The notes: a model not told the origin generated them from the sequence alone. Shown: positions 1 through 7,689, counted from the stretch's first letter. The stretch: DNA of 64,000 nt from Butyrivibrio sp. Su6 (GCF_900108105.1 NZ_FNUR01000003.1:186001-250000), one strand, 5' to 3'. Numbers and translations: made by a program.

Positions 1-2605
1 CAACTGTTACCGCTATGGTACCGGTTTGACCACTCTCAAGTTCCATGGTTGTAACATCAAATCTAACTTCCGGAGTTACAGCTTTTTCTGAGATGGTTAC
101 TTCAATCACTGCTGCTTCTGAGTCTGCATGGTCATTATCGCCAACAGCTTTATACCACACATAATAGTTTTTCGCTTCATTACCTGTTGGAATGGATTCA
201 CTCCAGCCATCAGTAGGAACTGTGGTTGCATCCGTACCGAGCGCGTACTGCATCTCGCCGCCTTCGGCTGAACCAGCGGTCACAAGCGACTGTGCAGAAC
301 CGGTATAGGTCAGAGTCTTTGCTTCCGGTGCTTTTGTTACCGTTGGCGGTTGTTTCTCGCTGATCGTCAGCGTTCCTTTTGTATAGCTGATGGCATAGTT
401 ATCTCCTGCGCTTGCGCCGGAGGCAACGATGTCATAGGTGCCTGCCGCAGTATTATCCGGAGCGGCCGCGCTGCCGTCCTTCTGATAGGCCAGCGTTGGG
501 GCGGTCGTCAATGTATCTTCTCCTACCAGTCCGGTAACGGTATAGAAATCCGAGCCGGAGAGCGTAGGAACTGTGCCACCTACATAGATGCTCTGATCCT
601 TCGCTGTGATTCTAAGCGTCATTGTATTGACCGCAATAGCAGTAGTTTCTGTATCAATTGTTGTGTCAGACTCATATTTTGCCGTAACCGCAGCGGAGCC
701 TGCCTTCAAAATCTTAACAGTCGCAGTTGCCCCGTTCGGTGTGATCTGGAACACCGTCTCATCGCTGGTACTCCAAGTCCAGTTGCCTGTTCCAGTTCCT
801 TCGTTTGTCACGCTGCCTGTAATCGTGAAATCCGCGTCGCCGTAGGTCTTAGAAGCGGGAACACCTGTGATGTCCACCCCTGCGTCAGACTTTGCCGTGA
901 GCGTTATTTTGACATTGACCGTGGAATCGGCATAGTTAGTAGAACCGATGGTCACAGGCAGGGTGACGGTATCGCCCGCCGCGCCGCCGGAGAGCGTGGC
1001 AGTCACAGTGCCACTTTCATTCACGGCGAAGTTGGAAACCGTAACGCTGCCGGTCTTGCTCGCGGACCCCACCGAATAAGTCAGCGTTCCAGCGTCATCG
1101 GGCATTTTGCCCGCCACGGACTCAGAAACGGAGGTCGCTTTATACAGCAGTGTGTCCGTCATGTCCGCGATAGTCTGTGCGCCCGCCTTGCCGATATCAA
1201 CTGTGGCAGTCGTGGTATTCGTCGCAAGGCTGTAATTTGCGTTCTTGAGCGTCACGGTGACATTGACGGTCTTGCCGTCACCCGCATTCGCATCGGACAT
1301 TGCGCCGGTAACGGTGTAATCTTTCTCTTCGCCCACCGTAAGTGCCACGGCTTGTTGACTGCTGTTCTCGAACGTAACGGCGCTGATTGTGACCGCTGTG
1401 CTGTTCTTATCGTAAGCGCGGTTCGTCGCTGTCGCACCAGTAATGGTCAGAGCAATGGGGGTGATCGTGAAATCCGCCGTTGCGGTCTTGCCGCCTACCG
1501 TGATGCTGGCGGTATAAGTACCTGCATTAGTCGGCGCTGTCTCGCTCTTTGTATAGCTTGTATTGCTGTGTCCTTCATATTCAATCGTTGGCACGGTCAG
1601 TCCAGCACCCGTCCACGCCGTCGTATCGGTAAGGCTTGCTCCGGTATAAGCGCTGCCGGTATAGGTCGTATCGGTGGCGCTCAGGGTCAGCGTTGCGGGA
1701 GAGCTATGCAGAGCACAACTCGTGTCACTACAAGTCGCTGTGATGGTTGCACCGGTTGCGGAGTAGGTGAAGCTGTGGATGTGTGAATTCGAGAACTCCA
1801 CTTTCTTGTATATATTGGAAATCGGCTGTCCTTCAGAATTGACAGCAATATTCTGCCCGTCTGTCGTACCTTCCTTATTTGTCCAAGCCACTCCGGCGAT
1901 ATCATTTTGAACCGTTCTGTAATTACTGTCCGTATCATAATAGATTGCCCCATTGTCACCGCCAATAGCAATTAATTTAGCATTCGTTCCGATGAAAAGA
2001 GGGGCTCCGCCTCCATTTTGACCAATTCCAAAGGTGCCGCCTTCAGCTGTTACATTACCATTTGTTATCTCAATTTTTCCATCACTATGCAGTCCCGAAA
2101 TCGATCCTTTTACGTTTATTTCACCAGTACTTTCCAATGTCAAACTTCCACAAATAATACCAGTACCACTCTTATCAGCCGTAATGTTAACGCTTTCGGA
2201 AATAGTCAAATCACCCTGTGAATGGATGGCCGAACCACCTGCGCCTTCTATTTTCAGCGTTCCGTTTCCTTTAATATTTAATGAGCCCACGGAAACAATA
2301 TACGATCCTATAGTGTTAGTATTCTCAATAATGACTGTTAACCCGTCAATATTATTAAGAATGCCAGGAAAAATACCATTATAATTAAAACCATTCAATG
2401 TCAATGTGTTGTTCGTTGCATCATAACTTGCAGTATTATCGCCAACAATATTCGAAGCATTTGAACTCGTTACCTCTGTTCCGCCGACACTGAGATTGTA
2501 GTTGGTGACATTATCTGCATATGCCGTCAGGCTCATCCACGGCGTCATACCCAGCATCAGCGCAAGGCTGAGCAGGATTCCTAAAAAACGTTTCTTAATT
2601 TTCAT
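1..2605 (-). CDS. Large exported surface protein with YDG/MBG-type repeats (C-terminus beyond window)
   Basis: The frame is open from the ATG at 2605 to base 1, about 868 residues, and runs off the window. An AAGGAG box lies 10 nt upstream. The first 30 residues are a signal peptide (MKIKKRF, hydrophobic stretch, cleavage near AYA-DN). Residues about 30-250 are rich in short beta-strand-like repeats with many Asn, Gly and Ile, resembling a beta-helix carbohydrate-domain-like region. From about residue 270 come Ig-like bacterial surface modules: a His-Cys-containing 'HSFTYSATGATITATC' segment, a YDG-like module (NRAYDKNST) and an MBG-like module (SKTYGDADF). Probable cell-surface adhesin or substrate-binding protein; the anchor is not visible. 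The coding DNA for the Ig-like part is visibly richer in G+C than the N-terminal part and the rest of the window. Confidence 0.85.
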   Translation of the reverse strand, partial: MKIKKRFLGILLSLALMLGMTPWMSLTAYADNVTNYNLSVGGTEVTSSNASNIVGDNTASYDATNNTLTLNGFNYNGIFPGILNNIDGLTVIIENTNTIGSYIVSVGSLNIKGNGTLKIEGAGGSAIHSQGDLTISESVNITADKSGTGIICGSLTLESTGEINVKGSISGLHSDGKIEITNGNVTAEGGTFGIGQNGGGAPLFIGTNAKLIAIGGDNGAIYYDTDSNYRTVQNDIAGVAWTNKEGTTDGQNIAVNSEGQPISNIYKKVEFSNSHIHSFTYSATGATITATCSDTSCALHSSPATLTLSATDTTYTGSAYTGASLTDTTAWTGAGLTVPTIEYEGHSNTSYTKSETAPTNAGTYTASITVGGKTATADFTITPIALTITGATATNRAYDKNSTAVTISAVTFENSSQQAVALTVGEEKDYTVTGAMSDANAGDGKTVNVTVTLKNANYSLATNTTTATVDIGKAGAQTIADMTDTLLYKATSVSESVAGKMPDDAGTLTYSVGSASKTGSVTVSNFAVNESGTVTATLSGGAAGDTVTLPVTIGSTNYADSTVNVKITLTAKSDAGVDITGVPASKTYGDADFTITGSVTNEGTGTGNWTWSTSDETVFQITPNGATATVKILKAGSAAVTAKYESDTTIDTETTAIAVNTMTLRITAKDQSIYVGGTVPTLSGSDFYTVTGLVGEDTLTTAPTLAYQKDGSAAAPDNTAAGTYDIVASGASAGDNYAISYTKGTLTISEKQPPTVTKAPEAKTLTYTGSAQSLVTAGSAEGGEMQYALGTDATTVPTDGWSESIPTGNEAKNYYVWYKAVGDNDHADSEAAVIEVTISEKAVTPEVRFDVTTMELESGQTGTIAVTV

Positions 2606-2710
2606 AAGCAATCTTTCTCCTTTTTTCTTATTCATGGCTGTTATGACCGCCGCATTGCCATTATGCACCATACCTTCGTATAAGCTACGGATAGTTCATT
2701 AACAAGAACT

Positions 2711-2764
2711 TATACGTAAAAACCGCCGAACCTGACAGGGTATACTACCCCCGTCAAGTCCGAC
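2711..2764 (-). terminator. Terminator/attenuator hairpin in the leader of the surface-protein gene
   Basis: On the minus strand AACCGTCGGACTTGACGGGG pairs with CCCTGTCAGGTTCGGCGGTT over about 20 bp around a short loop, followed by TTTTT. The four imperfect positions are all G-U wobbles only if the minus strand is the RNA, which supports minus-strand transcription. It lies between the leader peptide stop (inside its 5' arm) and the surface-protein start at 2605, so it could act as an attenuator for that gene. Confidence 0.75.
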
Positions 2765-2900
2765 GGTTATCCATCACAAATGTAGTATTCAGTTTCAAAC
2801 GCCCTGCAGAACGCAAAAAGGGCGAAGTTAGCCCATGCTCTGCTCTGCTCTGCTCTGCTCTGCTCTGCTCTGCTCTAAGGAGCGTAGTTCTATTCCTCAT
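2754..2900 (-). CDS. Leader peptide with RAEQS repeats encoded by tandem AGAGC
   Basis: A 48-residue frame starts at ATG 2900 with a good AAAGGAG box 9 nt upstream (2910-2916). It reads MRNRTTLLRAEQSRAEQS and so on. Eight tandem copies of AGAGC (2836-2875) make the RAEQS repeat, since 15 nt encode five residues. The TGA stop lies within the 5' arm of the terminator hairpin at 2711-2764. With a start signal, extended -10 promoter and hairpin, it looks like a regulatory leader peptide for the surface-protein gene downstream rather than a protein with its own job. The function is inference. Confidence 0.6.
   Translation of the reverse strand: MRNRTTLLRAEQSRAEQSRAEHGLTSPFLRSAGRLKLNTTFVMDNRRT
2836..2876. 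repeat. Pentanucleotide microsatellite, (AGAGC)8 on the minus strand
   Basis: Eight perfect TGCTC units on the plus strand, followed by one more T. The unit is not a multiple of three, so gain or loss of one copy shifts the reading frame of the leader peptide that contains it. Confidence 0.95.
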
Positions 2901-2934
2901 GGCTGTAAACTCCTTTTCATAAAACCACACTGAT

Positions 2935-2943
2935 ATTATACCA
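2935..2943 (-). promoter_or_regulatory. Extended -10 promoter for the leader peptide and surface protein
   Basis: On the minus strand TGG-TATAAT gives a perfect -10 with the TG extension, about 35 nt before the leader peptide ATG. The -35 region (AGTTAT) is weak, as is common with extended -10 sites. Confidence 0.55.
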
Positions 2944-2972
2944 TACATTTTTTAACTATAACTCATTAACAA

Positions 2973-3187
2973 TTATGCATTTTTCCACTCCTCATATATC
3001 TTCTCTTCGTCATAATCGGGAAGGTACTTTTCAGCTATAGAAGCGATTTCCTTTACATGCTCTTCATCTTCCTCCACTTCAGAAGCTATAATATTTTTGC
3101 TTTTTCCATTAAAAAGTTTTTTACATATCTGTCCAATTAGCTTTATTTATTTTCCTTCATCCTTGGCTTCTTTGACCAGGATTTAAT
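2973..3187 (-). pseudogene. Eroded C-terminal remnant of a Rpn/PD-(D/E)XK nuclease-like protein
   Basis: Translating the minus strand gives a protein-like frame ending IYEEWKNA-stop at 2973-2975, with residues such as IGQICKKLFNGKS and EVEEDEEHVKEIASIAEKY. It is interrupted by an in-frame TAA at 3147-3149 and another just upstream, and no start codon is present. The charged helical tail resembles the C-terminus of Rpn-family recombination-promoting nuclease/transposase-like proteins common in Lachnospiraceae. The family guess is weak; the decayed state is clear. Confidence 0.45.
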
Positions 3188-3247
3188 GCACTAATTTTCT
3201 CTCCTGATACTATGTATTTTAACACTTCCACTAATTGCGCAATAAAA

Positions 3248-3276
3248 GAATGCTTACGCCGGTGGCGTAAGCATTC
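3248..3276 (-). terminator. Rho-independent terminator for the secreted protein gene
   Basis: GAATGCTTACGCC and GGCGTAAGCATTC form a perfect 13-bp stem with a 3-nt loop. On the minus strand the stem is followed by TTTTATT. It sits just after the stop at 3319. Confidence 0.85.
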
Positions 3277-3318
3277 GTAATAATCTTCAATTCTATTTTA
3301 TTCAATAATAATTCCGTC

Positions 3319-4401
3319 TTACTCTGTCAAAACTGTAGCACCAAAAACATCTACAAGGTGCATATATCCACAGTATCCATTTGAATCAAGAAGTGTTGTT
3401 ACATTGTATCCTGCTGGAATTGTAACTTTAAGCTTCTGACCATCTTTATTCTTAAAGATAATGCTGATTGCGACGTCAGTTCTTTTTGACATAGAATCAA
3501 CCATATTTTTGTCAAGGCATGCAATAGTATTGGTTTCGATAACTACTTCTCCACTAGTTGGAGCATTAGCAACAGTATCAATTACTGCTGAACTAAACTG
3601 AGCCGGTGAAACACTGAATACATCGATTGATACTGTCTTAGTAGGAGCCTGGGCATTACCAAGTTCAGTAGTTGGAAGAGCATTTCCTACTGCTGTATTT
3701 ACTACATTGATCTTACCTGTTGTGTCAGGAGCCTGAGGTTCCTGAGTACTCTGCTGATTCTGAGAATCGTCAGATGTATTTGTAGCCTGTTCAGTATTTG
3801 AGCTCTGTTCTGCTGGAGTCTCTGGCTGTGCTGGCTCTACAGTTGGCTCTGATGCAGGTTCTGTAGCAGGCTCTGTAGTCTGTCCCTGTTCACTTGAACC
3901 TTCCTGTGGATTTGTCTGTTCTCCTTCACTACCACTTTTTTCTGATGATTCTGATCCTGATGAAGCAGTTATCAAACTCAATCTATAATTCTTAGTGTCC
4001 TCTCCTAAATAAGAAAGTTTTAATACCTGTCCATCTGTCAGTGGTTCACTATGACCTGTAATATAAGGGTCTTTCAAGCCTCCTACATAGCCTGATTCTG
4101 GGCTTTGGGCGCAATCAAAAGCATGTCCAGCTCCATACTCTTTCCCATTGGCACTATTATCAGTAACCTGAGTGAAAGCCGTATTATCACCATCTATAGG
4201 ATATGGGGTTTCTTTATTCTCGTGTTCCGTATCAGATAAGAAAAAACCATTCTTCCCTACAAACAAGTAGTCACTACCTTTATCATCGCACTGATACAAT
4301 TTACCATCCTGATAAACATCTTCCTCTGCAAAAGCAACAACCGGTGCCTGAATAAACAATAATCCGCTTAAAGCGACCGCAAATAATCTACTTAGTTTCA
4401 T
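3319..4401 (-). CDS. Secreted protein with acidic Pro/Thr/Gln-rich linker
   Basis: About 360 residues. ATG at 4401 is preferred because GAGAGG lies 7 nt upstream. Residues 1-26 are a signal peptide (cleavage near AFA-EED). Residues about 27-145 form an N-terminal domain with two Cys residues. Residues about 147-230 are a low-complexity Ser/Glu/Pro/Thr/Gln spacer. Residues about 245-360 form a C-terminal domain (ACLDKNMVDSMSKRTDV, TIPAGYNV, NGYCGYMHL) that I have the impression recurs in secreted Lachnospiraceae proteins. No anchoring motif or catalytic signature is visible. A TTGTAT/TAGACT promoter with a 16-nt gap and a small GGCTTTT/AAAAGCC leader hairpin lie upstream. Function unknown. Confidence 0.8.
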   Translation of the reverse strand: MKLSRLFAVALSGLLFIQAPVVAFAEEDVYQDGKLYQCDDKGSDYLFVGKNGFFLSDTEHENKETPYPIDGDNTAFTQVTDNSANGKEYGAGHAFDCAQSPESGYVGGLKDPYITGHSEPLTDGQVLKLSYLGEDTKNYRLSLITASSGSESSEKSGSEGEQTNPQEGSSEQGQTTEPATEPASEPTVEPAQPETPAEQSSNTEQATNTSDDSQNQQSTQEPQAPDTTGKINVVNTAVGNALPTTELGNAQAPTKTVSIDVFSVSPAQFSSAVIDTVANAPTSGEVVIETNTIACLDKNMVDSMSKRTDVAISIIFKNKDGQKLKVTIPAGYNVTTLLDSNGYCGYMHLVDVFGATVLTE

Positions 4402-4553
4402 CAATTTACCTCTCTTTCAAAGAGAACTTCTGGCTTTTTATATCAAAAGCCATCCCACACAGTTACACTTCTAGTCTACCCTCCCCACAAAAAAATACAA
4501 TTAAACGAGCATTAACTATCATTAAAAGGAAATAGCTTTCTTAAATTACAATA

Positions 4554-4815
4554 AAAAATTATATAGGTGATGCAAAGCTTTCGAAGGATACTTACATTTT
4601 GTATATGCGTAAGTAATTGGCTGCGTCCGCCACCATTGACTGAACCTGAGGAAAACGCTTTGGTTTGCGAGCCGACGGTGAGGATGATGGGAACAGTAGA
4701 TTTCTCGCAACGTCGGATTCAGCATTGTAGCGTTTTTCTCAGCCCCGTCAATGGCAAGCACCTTGCGGTGTGGCTGGTTTTATTGCCTCAGGATCCAATT
4801 CCGAGAACAGTAGAT
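4554..4815 (+). repeat. Left arm of element copy 1, itself a folded hairpin
   Basis: Inverted partner of 5601-5866. Within the arm, CCATTGAC pairs with GTCAATGG, CTGAGGAAAACGC with GCGTTTTTCTCAG (one mismatch), and CCGACG with CGTCGG, enclosing a GAGGATGATGGGAACAGTA loop. A second small hairpin CACC-TTGC-GGTG and a GAGAACAGTAG box follow. Confidence 0.8.
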
Positions 4816-4885
4816 GTTGATACTTCTAGAACGTATAAGGCTTTATTCCCTCGGCTCCCAATGTTAGGAGAGCGAGCTGCTGTTT

Positions 4886-5181
4886 TGGGCATATAGCTCG
4901 TTTTCAATAGCTCAGCCACCTGCAATTAAACCGGTTTTGGGCTCATAGCCTGATTTCAGGCTTTCAGCCACCCCGCATTATAGCTTTTATCGTAGGCAAT
5001 TGGGCATATACGGTAATTATCCGTCCGTAGCCACCTTTTAACAGGTGGCTCGAGTTTTGAAATCGGCCTATATGCCCAGTTGAATTTCATGAGGGGTGGC
5101 TGGCCTCGCAAAAAGCTGCTATATACCCAAAATAGTAAGAATCAGAGGTGGCTGGAAGCTTTACAAAGCGCTATATGCCCA
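4886..5181. repeat. Six 35-bp units, three forward and three inverted (unit family A)
   Basis: Units at 4886-4920, 4938-4972, 5001-5035 (forward) and 5044-5078, 5095-5129, 5147-5181 (inverted) are all exactly 35 bp. Ends are conserved as TGGGCATATA and AGCCACC; the 15-18 bp cores differ. Several cores contain their own dyads, for example AGCCTGA-TT-TCAGGCT in the second unit and GCTTT-GT-AAAGC in the sixth. Spacers are 17, 28, 8, 16 and 17 bp. The central 8-bp spacer TTTTAACA sits between AGCCACC and GGTGGCT, making a perfect palindrome centre. Confidence 0.85.
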
Positions 5182-5246
5182 AAATAACTATCTCCATTAA
5201 ATATGTACTGTTATACGGACGGAATCTCTGGATTGTCACAGTAAAA

Positions 5247-5481
5247 TGGGCACATAGATATATTTTTTAAGTTACTACATCCATCGGCTAAATTTTCAGG
5301 AAGTGAAAATGGGCATATACGAGAAATAATGGATTGCCACATCCATTGGATGAGTGATTCGAGACAATCAATCATCTATAAAAGGATGTGTAAACTTCAA
5401 AAATGCCGTATATACCCAAAATCGCAAGTCAAAAACATTGGCGAGGGATGTGGTAATCTTGAAAGACAGGAAATATGCCCA
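5247..5481. repeat. Four 35-36 bp units, two forward and two inverted (unit family B)
   Basis: Units at 5247-5282 (36), 5310-5344 (35), 5384-5418 (35, inverted) and 5446-5481 (36, inverted). One end is the same TGGGCATATA box as family A, the other is CACATCC instead of AGCCACC. Spacers are 27, 39 and 27 bp, so lengths are also mirror-symmetric. Confidence 0.8.
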
Positions 5482-5600
5482 AATCACGTTTTATTTCGGG
5501 GGCCGAGCTATTTAAAGCAAGCTATATATCAAAGCAACTCTTTAACGCTTTGTATGCAGCATTCGAAAGCTGCGTCCATGGAGCCTTGAAAGCAGCCCCC

Positions 5601-5866
5601 CTACTGTTCTCGGAGTCAGAGCCTGAGGCAATAATCTCTAGCCACACCGAAGGTGCTTGCCATTGACGGGTTCTGAGGAAAACGCTAAAATGCTTAATTC
5701 GACGGTGCATGAATCTGACTACTGTTCCCATCATCCTCACCGTCGGCTCGCAGACCAAGGCGTTTTCCTCAGGTTCAGTCAATGGTGGCGTACGGAGCCA
5801 ATCACTTACGCATATACAAAGTGTAATTATCCTTCGAAAGCTTTGCATCCCCTTTATAATTTTGGA
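5601..5866 (-). repeat. Right arm of element copy 1
   Basis: Reverse complement of the left arm, with the same internal fold (CCATTGAC/GTCAATGG, CTGAGGAAAACGC/GCGTTTTCCTCAG, CCGACGGTG/CACCGTCG) and the same GAGGATGATGGGAACAGTA loop, plus a CACCTTCGGTG mini-hairpin. It ends next to the T-tract of the sugar-transferase terminator. Confidence 0.8.
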
Positions 5867-5870
5867 TAAA

Positions 5871-5902
5871 AAAAGCCTGCACAGAAATCTATCTGTGCAG
5901 GC
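5871..5902 (-). terminator. Terminator at the end of the EPS operon
   Basis: GCCTGCACAG and CTGTGCAGGC form a perfect 10-bp stem with an 8-nt loop, followed by TTTTTTT on the minus strand. It lies 14 bp after the sugar transferase stop. Confidence 0.9.
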
Positions 5903-5915
5903 GCATCTTATTCAA

Positions 5916-6617
5916 TCAGTACGCTCCGTCCTGTCCGAAGATTGCCGGGAAGGTACGGAAAATAAGTTCTATATCTTTTGCAATACTCATATCTTCAATG
6001 TACTTAAGATCAAGTTCAACCCATTTATCCCACTTTATCTTTGCCCTTCCGCATACCTGCCAGTAGCAGGTAAGCCCGGGTTTTACGATAGTGCGCTGCT
6101 TCTCGTAAGCATTACATGCCTCCATCTGAGATGTAAGGATAGGTCTTGGTCCAACAATACTCATATCACCCTTGATGATATTAAAGAGCTGTGGAAGTTC
6201 ATCAATTGAATACCGTCTGATGAACCTACCCACATGGGTAACTCTCGGATCATTTTTTATCTTGAACGCATGTCCGGTCTGCTCATTTTGTGACTGCATC
6301 CTCTCGAACATGGATTCAGCATTCTTATACATGCTTCTGAACTTATAAATCTTGAAGCTCTTCATGTCCTTGCCTGATCTCAGCTGCGTAAAGAAGACAG
6401 GTCCGCCATCCTCAAGTAATATGGCAATTGCTGTCAGTACAAATATAGGCGAGAGGATAATGATCGCAATACTTGATGCGACAATATCAAACACCCTTTT
6501 TATCCACTTATAAATATTGGGCTTATGATCATAGATTTCCTGATAATTAAGCTCAATTATCTTTTTTCCGGCCAGGACCCGTTCAACCCTTACCGGCACT
6601 GTAGAAGCCTTTGCCAT
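5916..6617 (-). CDS. Undecaprenyl-phosphate sugar-1-phosphate transferase (EPS priming enzyme)
   Basis: A 233-residue bacterial sugar transferase of the WcaJ/EpsL type. It starts lipid-linked polysaccharide assembly by moving a sugar phosphate from a nucleotide sugar to undecaprenyl phosphate at the inner face of the membrane. A membrane segment lies at about 40-65 (VFDIVASSIAIIILSPIFVL), followed by the family motifs KFRSM, SIDELPQLFNI, SIVGPRP and KPGLTCYWQV. It is the short form, without the large N-terminal multi-pass domain. A GGGGG box precedes the ATG. It is the last gene of the EPS operon, 43 bp after the coiled-coil protein. The sugar specificity cannot be read from sequence. Confidence 0.92.
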   Translation of the reverse strand: MAKASTVPVRVERVLAGKKIIELNYQEIYDHKPNIYKWIKRVFDIVASSIAIIILSPIFVLTAIAILLEDGGPVFFTQLRSGKDMKSFKIYKFRSMYKNAESMFERMQSQNEQTGHAFKIKNDPRVTHVGRFIRRYSIDELPQLFNIIKGDMSIVGPRPILTSQMEACNAYEKQRTIVKPGLTCYWQVCGRAKIKWDKWVELDLKYIEDMSIAKDIELIFRTFPAIFGQDGAY

Positions 6618-6660
6618 ATATTAGCCCCCTCATAGGTCAAAAATGACAGCTTATCTTTTG

Positions 6661-7602
6661 TCAGTTAGTAGCATATGCAAGAACAGGAACTCTGATAAAT
6701 GCTACTGTGCCGTGTCTGGTCATATTTACAATGACATGGTCTTTTCTTGTCTCAACAACCGGAAGCTGAACCCATTTGCTTCCCTGAAGCTGGTAAACTG
6801 CGATATTGTCTCCTGCATTTACTCCACTTACATAGAAGTTAACTTTAGCTGTTTTAAATGAAGCTCCGGGAGAACTTGTATTTACAACGTTGAGAAGCGC
6901 TCCGCCCAGACCTGCAGAGAAGCCTGTAGCTGCTGTGAGCTGTCCGCCTGTAGCAGGAGTAAGAACAAATGTTACATTACTCTTTCCACCGTTGATCTCA
7001 ACGTGACCGCCCTGTCCAACAATTGTTGAGCCATAGCCGATTATATTATTTCTCTTGTAAAAATCGTTAGCAGATGAGGAGCTTCCTCCGCCGCCTCCGC
7101 CTGATCCGCCGGATGAACCTGATGAGCCTGAACTCTTTCCGCCTCCTGCATTGATCGCATTGGCAAGATTCTGAACCTGAGTAGTAAGGCTTGCAAGCTG
7201 AGCAGTGTTTACATAAAGCTCTTCCTCATACTCGGTAAGAGCCTTTTCATACTCAGTCATCTTTTCATTAAGTTCTTCTATTTTTTCTGTATTAGCACTC
7301 TCGCTGCTTTCAAGAGTAGCTATTTCCTCTTTAAGAGTCTGTATTTTTTCCTGCAAAGTTACAACATTCTCTCTCAAAGTAGCCACGCTCTCCCTAAGAG
7401 TTGTAACCTGCTCACTGGTGCTTGTTTCACTTTCTTTAATTGCACTTTCAAGCTTTGTCTGCAGTTCTTCAATCTGCTTCATCAGATCATCTGTAGTCAC
7501 ACTGTTTGATCCCGTATTGGTGGTACCATCTGCTGCACACACACTTAGTGATGAACATGCAAGCAAAACACCTGCAACTGTGAGAGCAAGAATTTTCTTC
7601 AT
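6661..7602 (-). CDS. Secreted coiled-coil protein with Gly/Ser linker, in EPS operon
   Basis: 313 residues with a signal peptide (residues 1-24, cleavage near VCA-ADG). Residues about 38-150 are a long heptad-like coiled coil (VTTLRE, VATLRE, VVTLQE, IQTLKE, IATLES). A pure Gly/Ser linker occupies about 154-178. The C-terminal domain (about 180-313) is beta-rich and ends RVPVLAYATN. GGAGG lies 9 nt before the ATG. It lies within the EPS operon, so it may tether or scaffold polysaccharide at the envelope. I do not recognise a named family. Confidence 0.75.
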   Translation of the reverse strand: MKKILALTVAGVLLACSSLSVCAADGTTNTGSNSVTTDDLMKQIEELQTKLESAIKESETSTSEQVTTLRESVATLRENVVTLQEKIQTLKEEIATLESSESANTEKIEELNEKMTEYEKALTEYEEELYVNTAQLASLTTQVQNLANAINAGGGKSSGSSGSSGGSGGGGGGSSSSANDFYKRNNIIGYGSTIVGQGGHVEINGGKSNVTFVLTPATGGQLTAATGFSAGLGGALLNVVNTSSPGASFKTAKVNFYVSGVNAGDNIAVYQLQGSKWVQLPVVETRKDHVIVNMTRHGTVAFIRVPVLAYATN

Positions 7603-7689
7603 AATAATTTGCCTCCATACACTTTCAAAAACACAACTTAGCCATCTATATCTGATCTGGATCCCTCCAGCTGTGGCTCTTTGGCCATT

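Larger units (their letters stand above)
4554..5866. repeat. Nested-palindromic non-coding element, copy 1
   Basis: This 1.3-kb stretch holds no plausible gene; the frames that cross it are reflections of its inverted arms. The outer arms 4554-4815 and 5601-5866 are inverted copies of each other, starting AAATTATA and GATGCAAAGC. Each arm folds back on itself. Between them lie six 35-bp units (4886-5181) and four 35-36 bp units (5247-5481), both sets arranged as mirror images. The core from CGCCACCATTGAC to its inverse spans 4628-5790. No target-site duplication and no transposase is seen. A second copy lies at 59630-60822. It sits in the gap between the terminator of the EPS operon and the promoter of the secreted-protein gene. 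It may be a non-autonomous mobile element or a structured RNA/ssDNA locus. Confidence 0.85.

Noticed and set aside
350..1786. A 478-codon plus-strand frame opposite the surface gene
   Set aside because: It is the complement of the G+C-rich repeat region; Cys/Arg-rich composition, no start signal. The minus strand is clearly coding.
4567..4896. Open frame on the plus strand and its look-alike at 5522-5848 on the minus strand
   Set aside because: The proteins are alike only because the two arms of the element are inverted copies. No start signal, biased composition, and the frame continues into the non-coding array.
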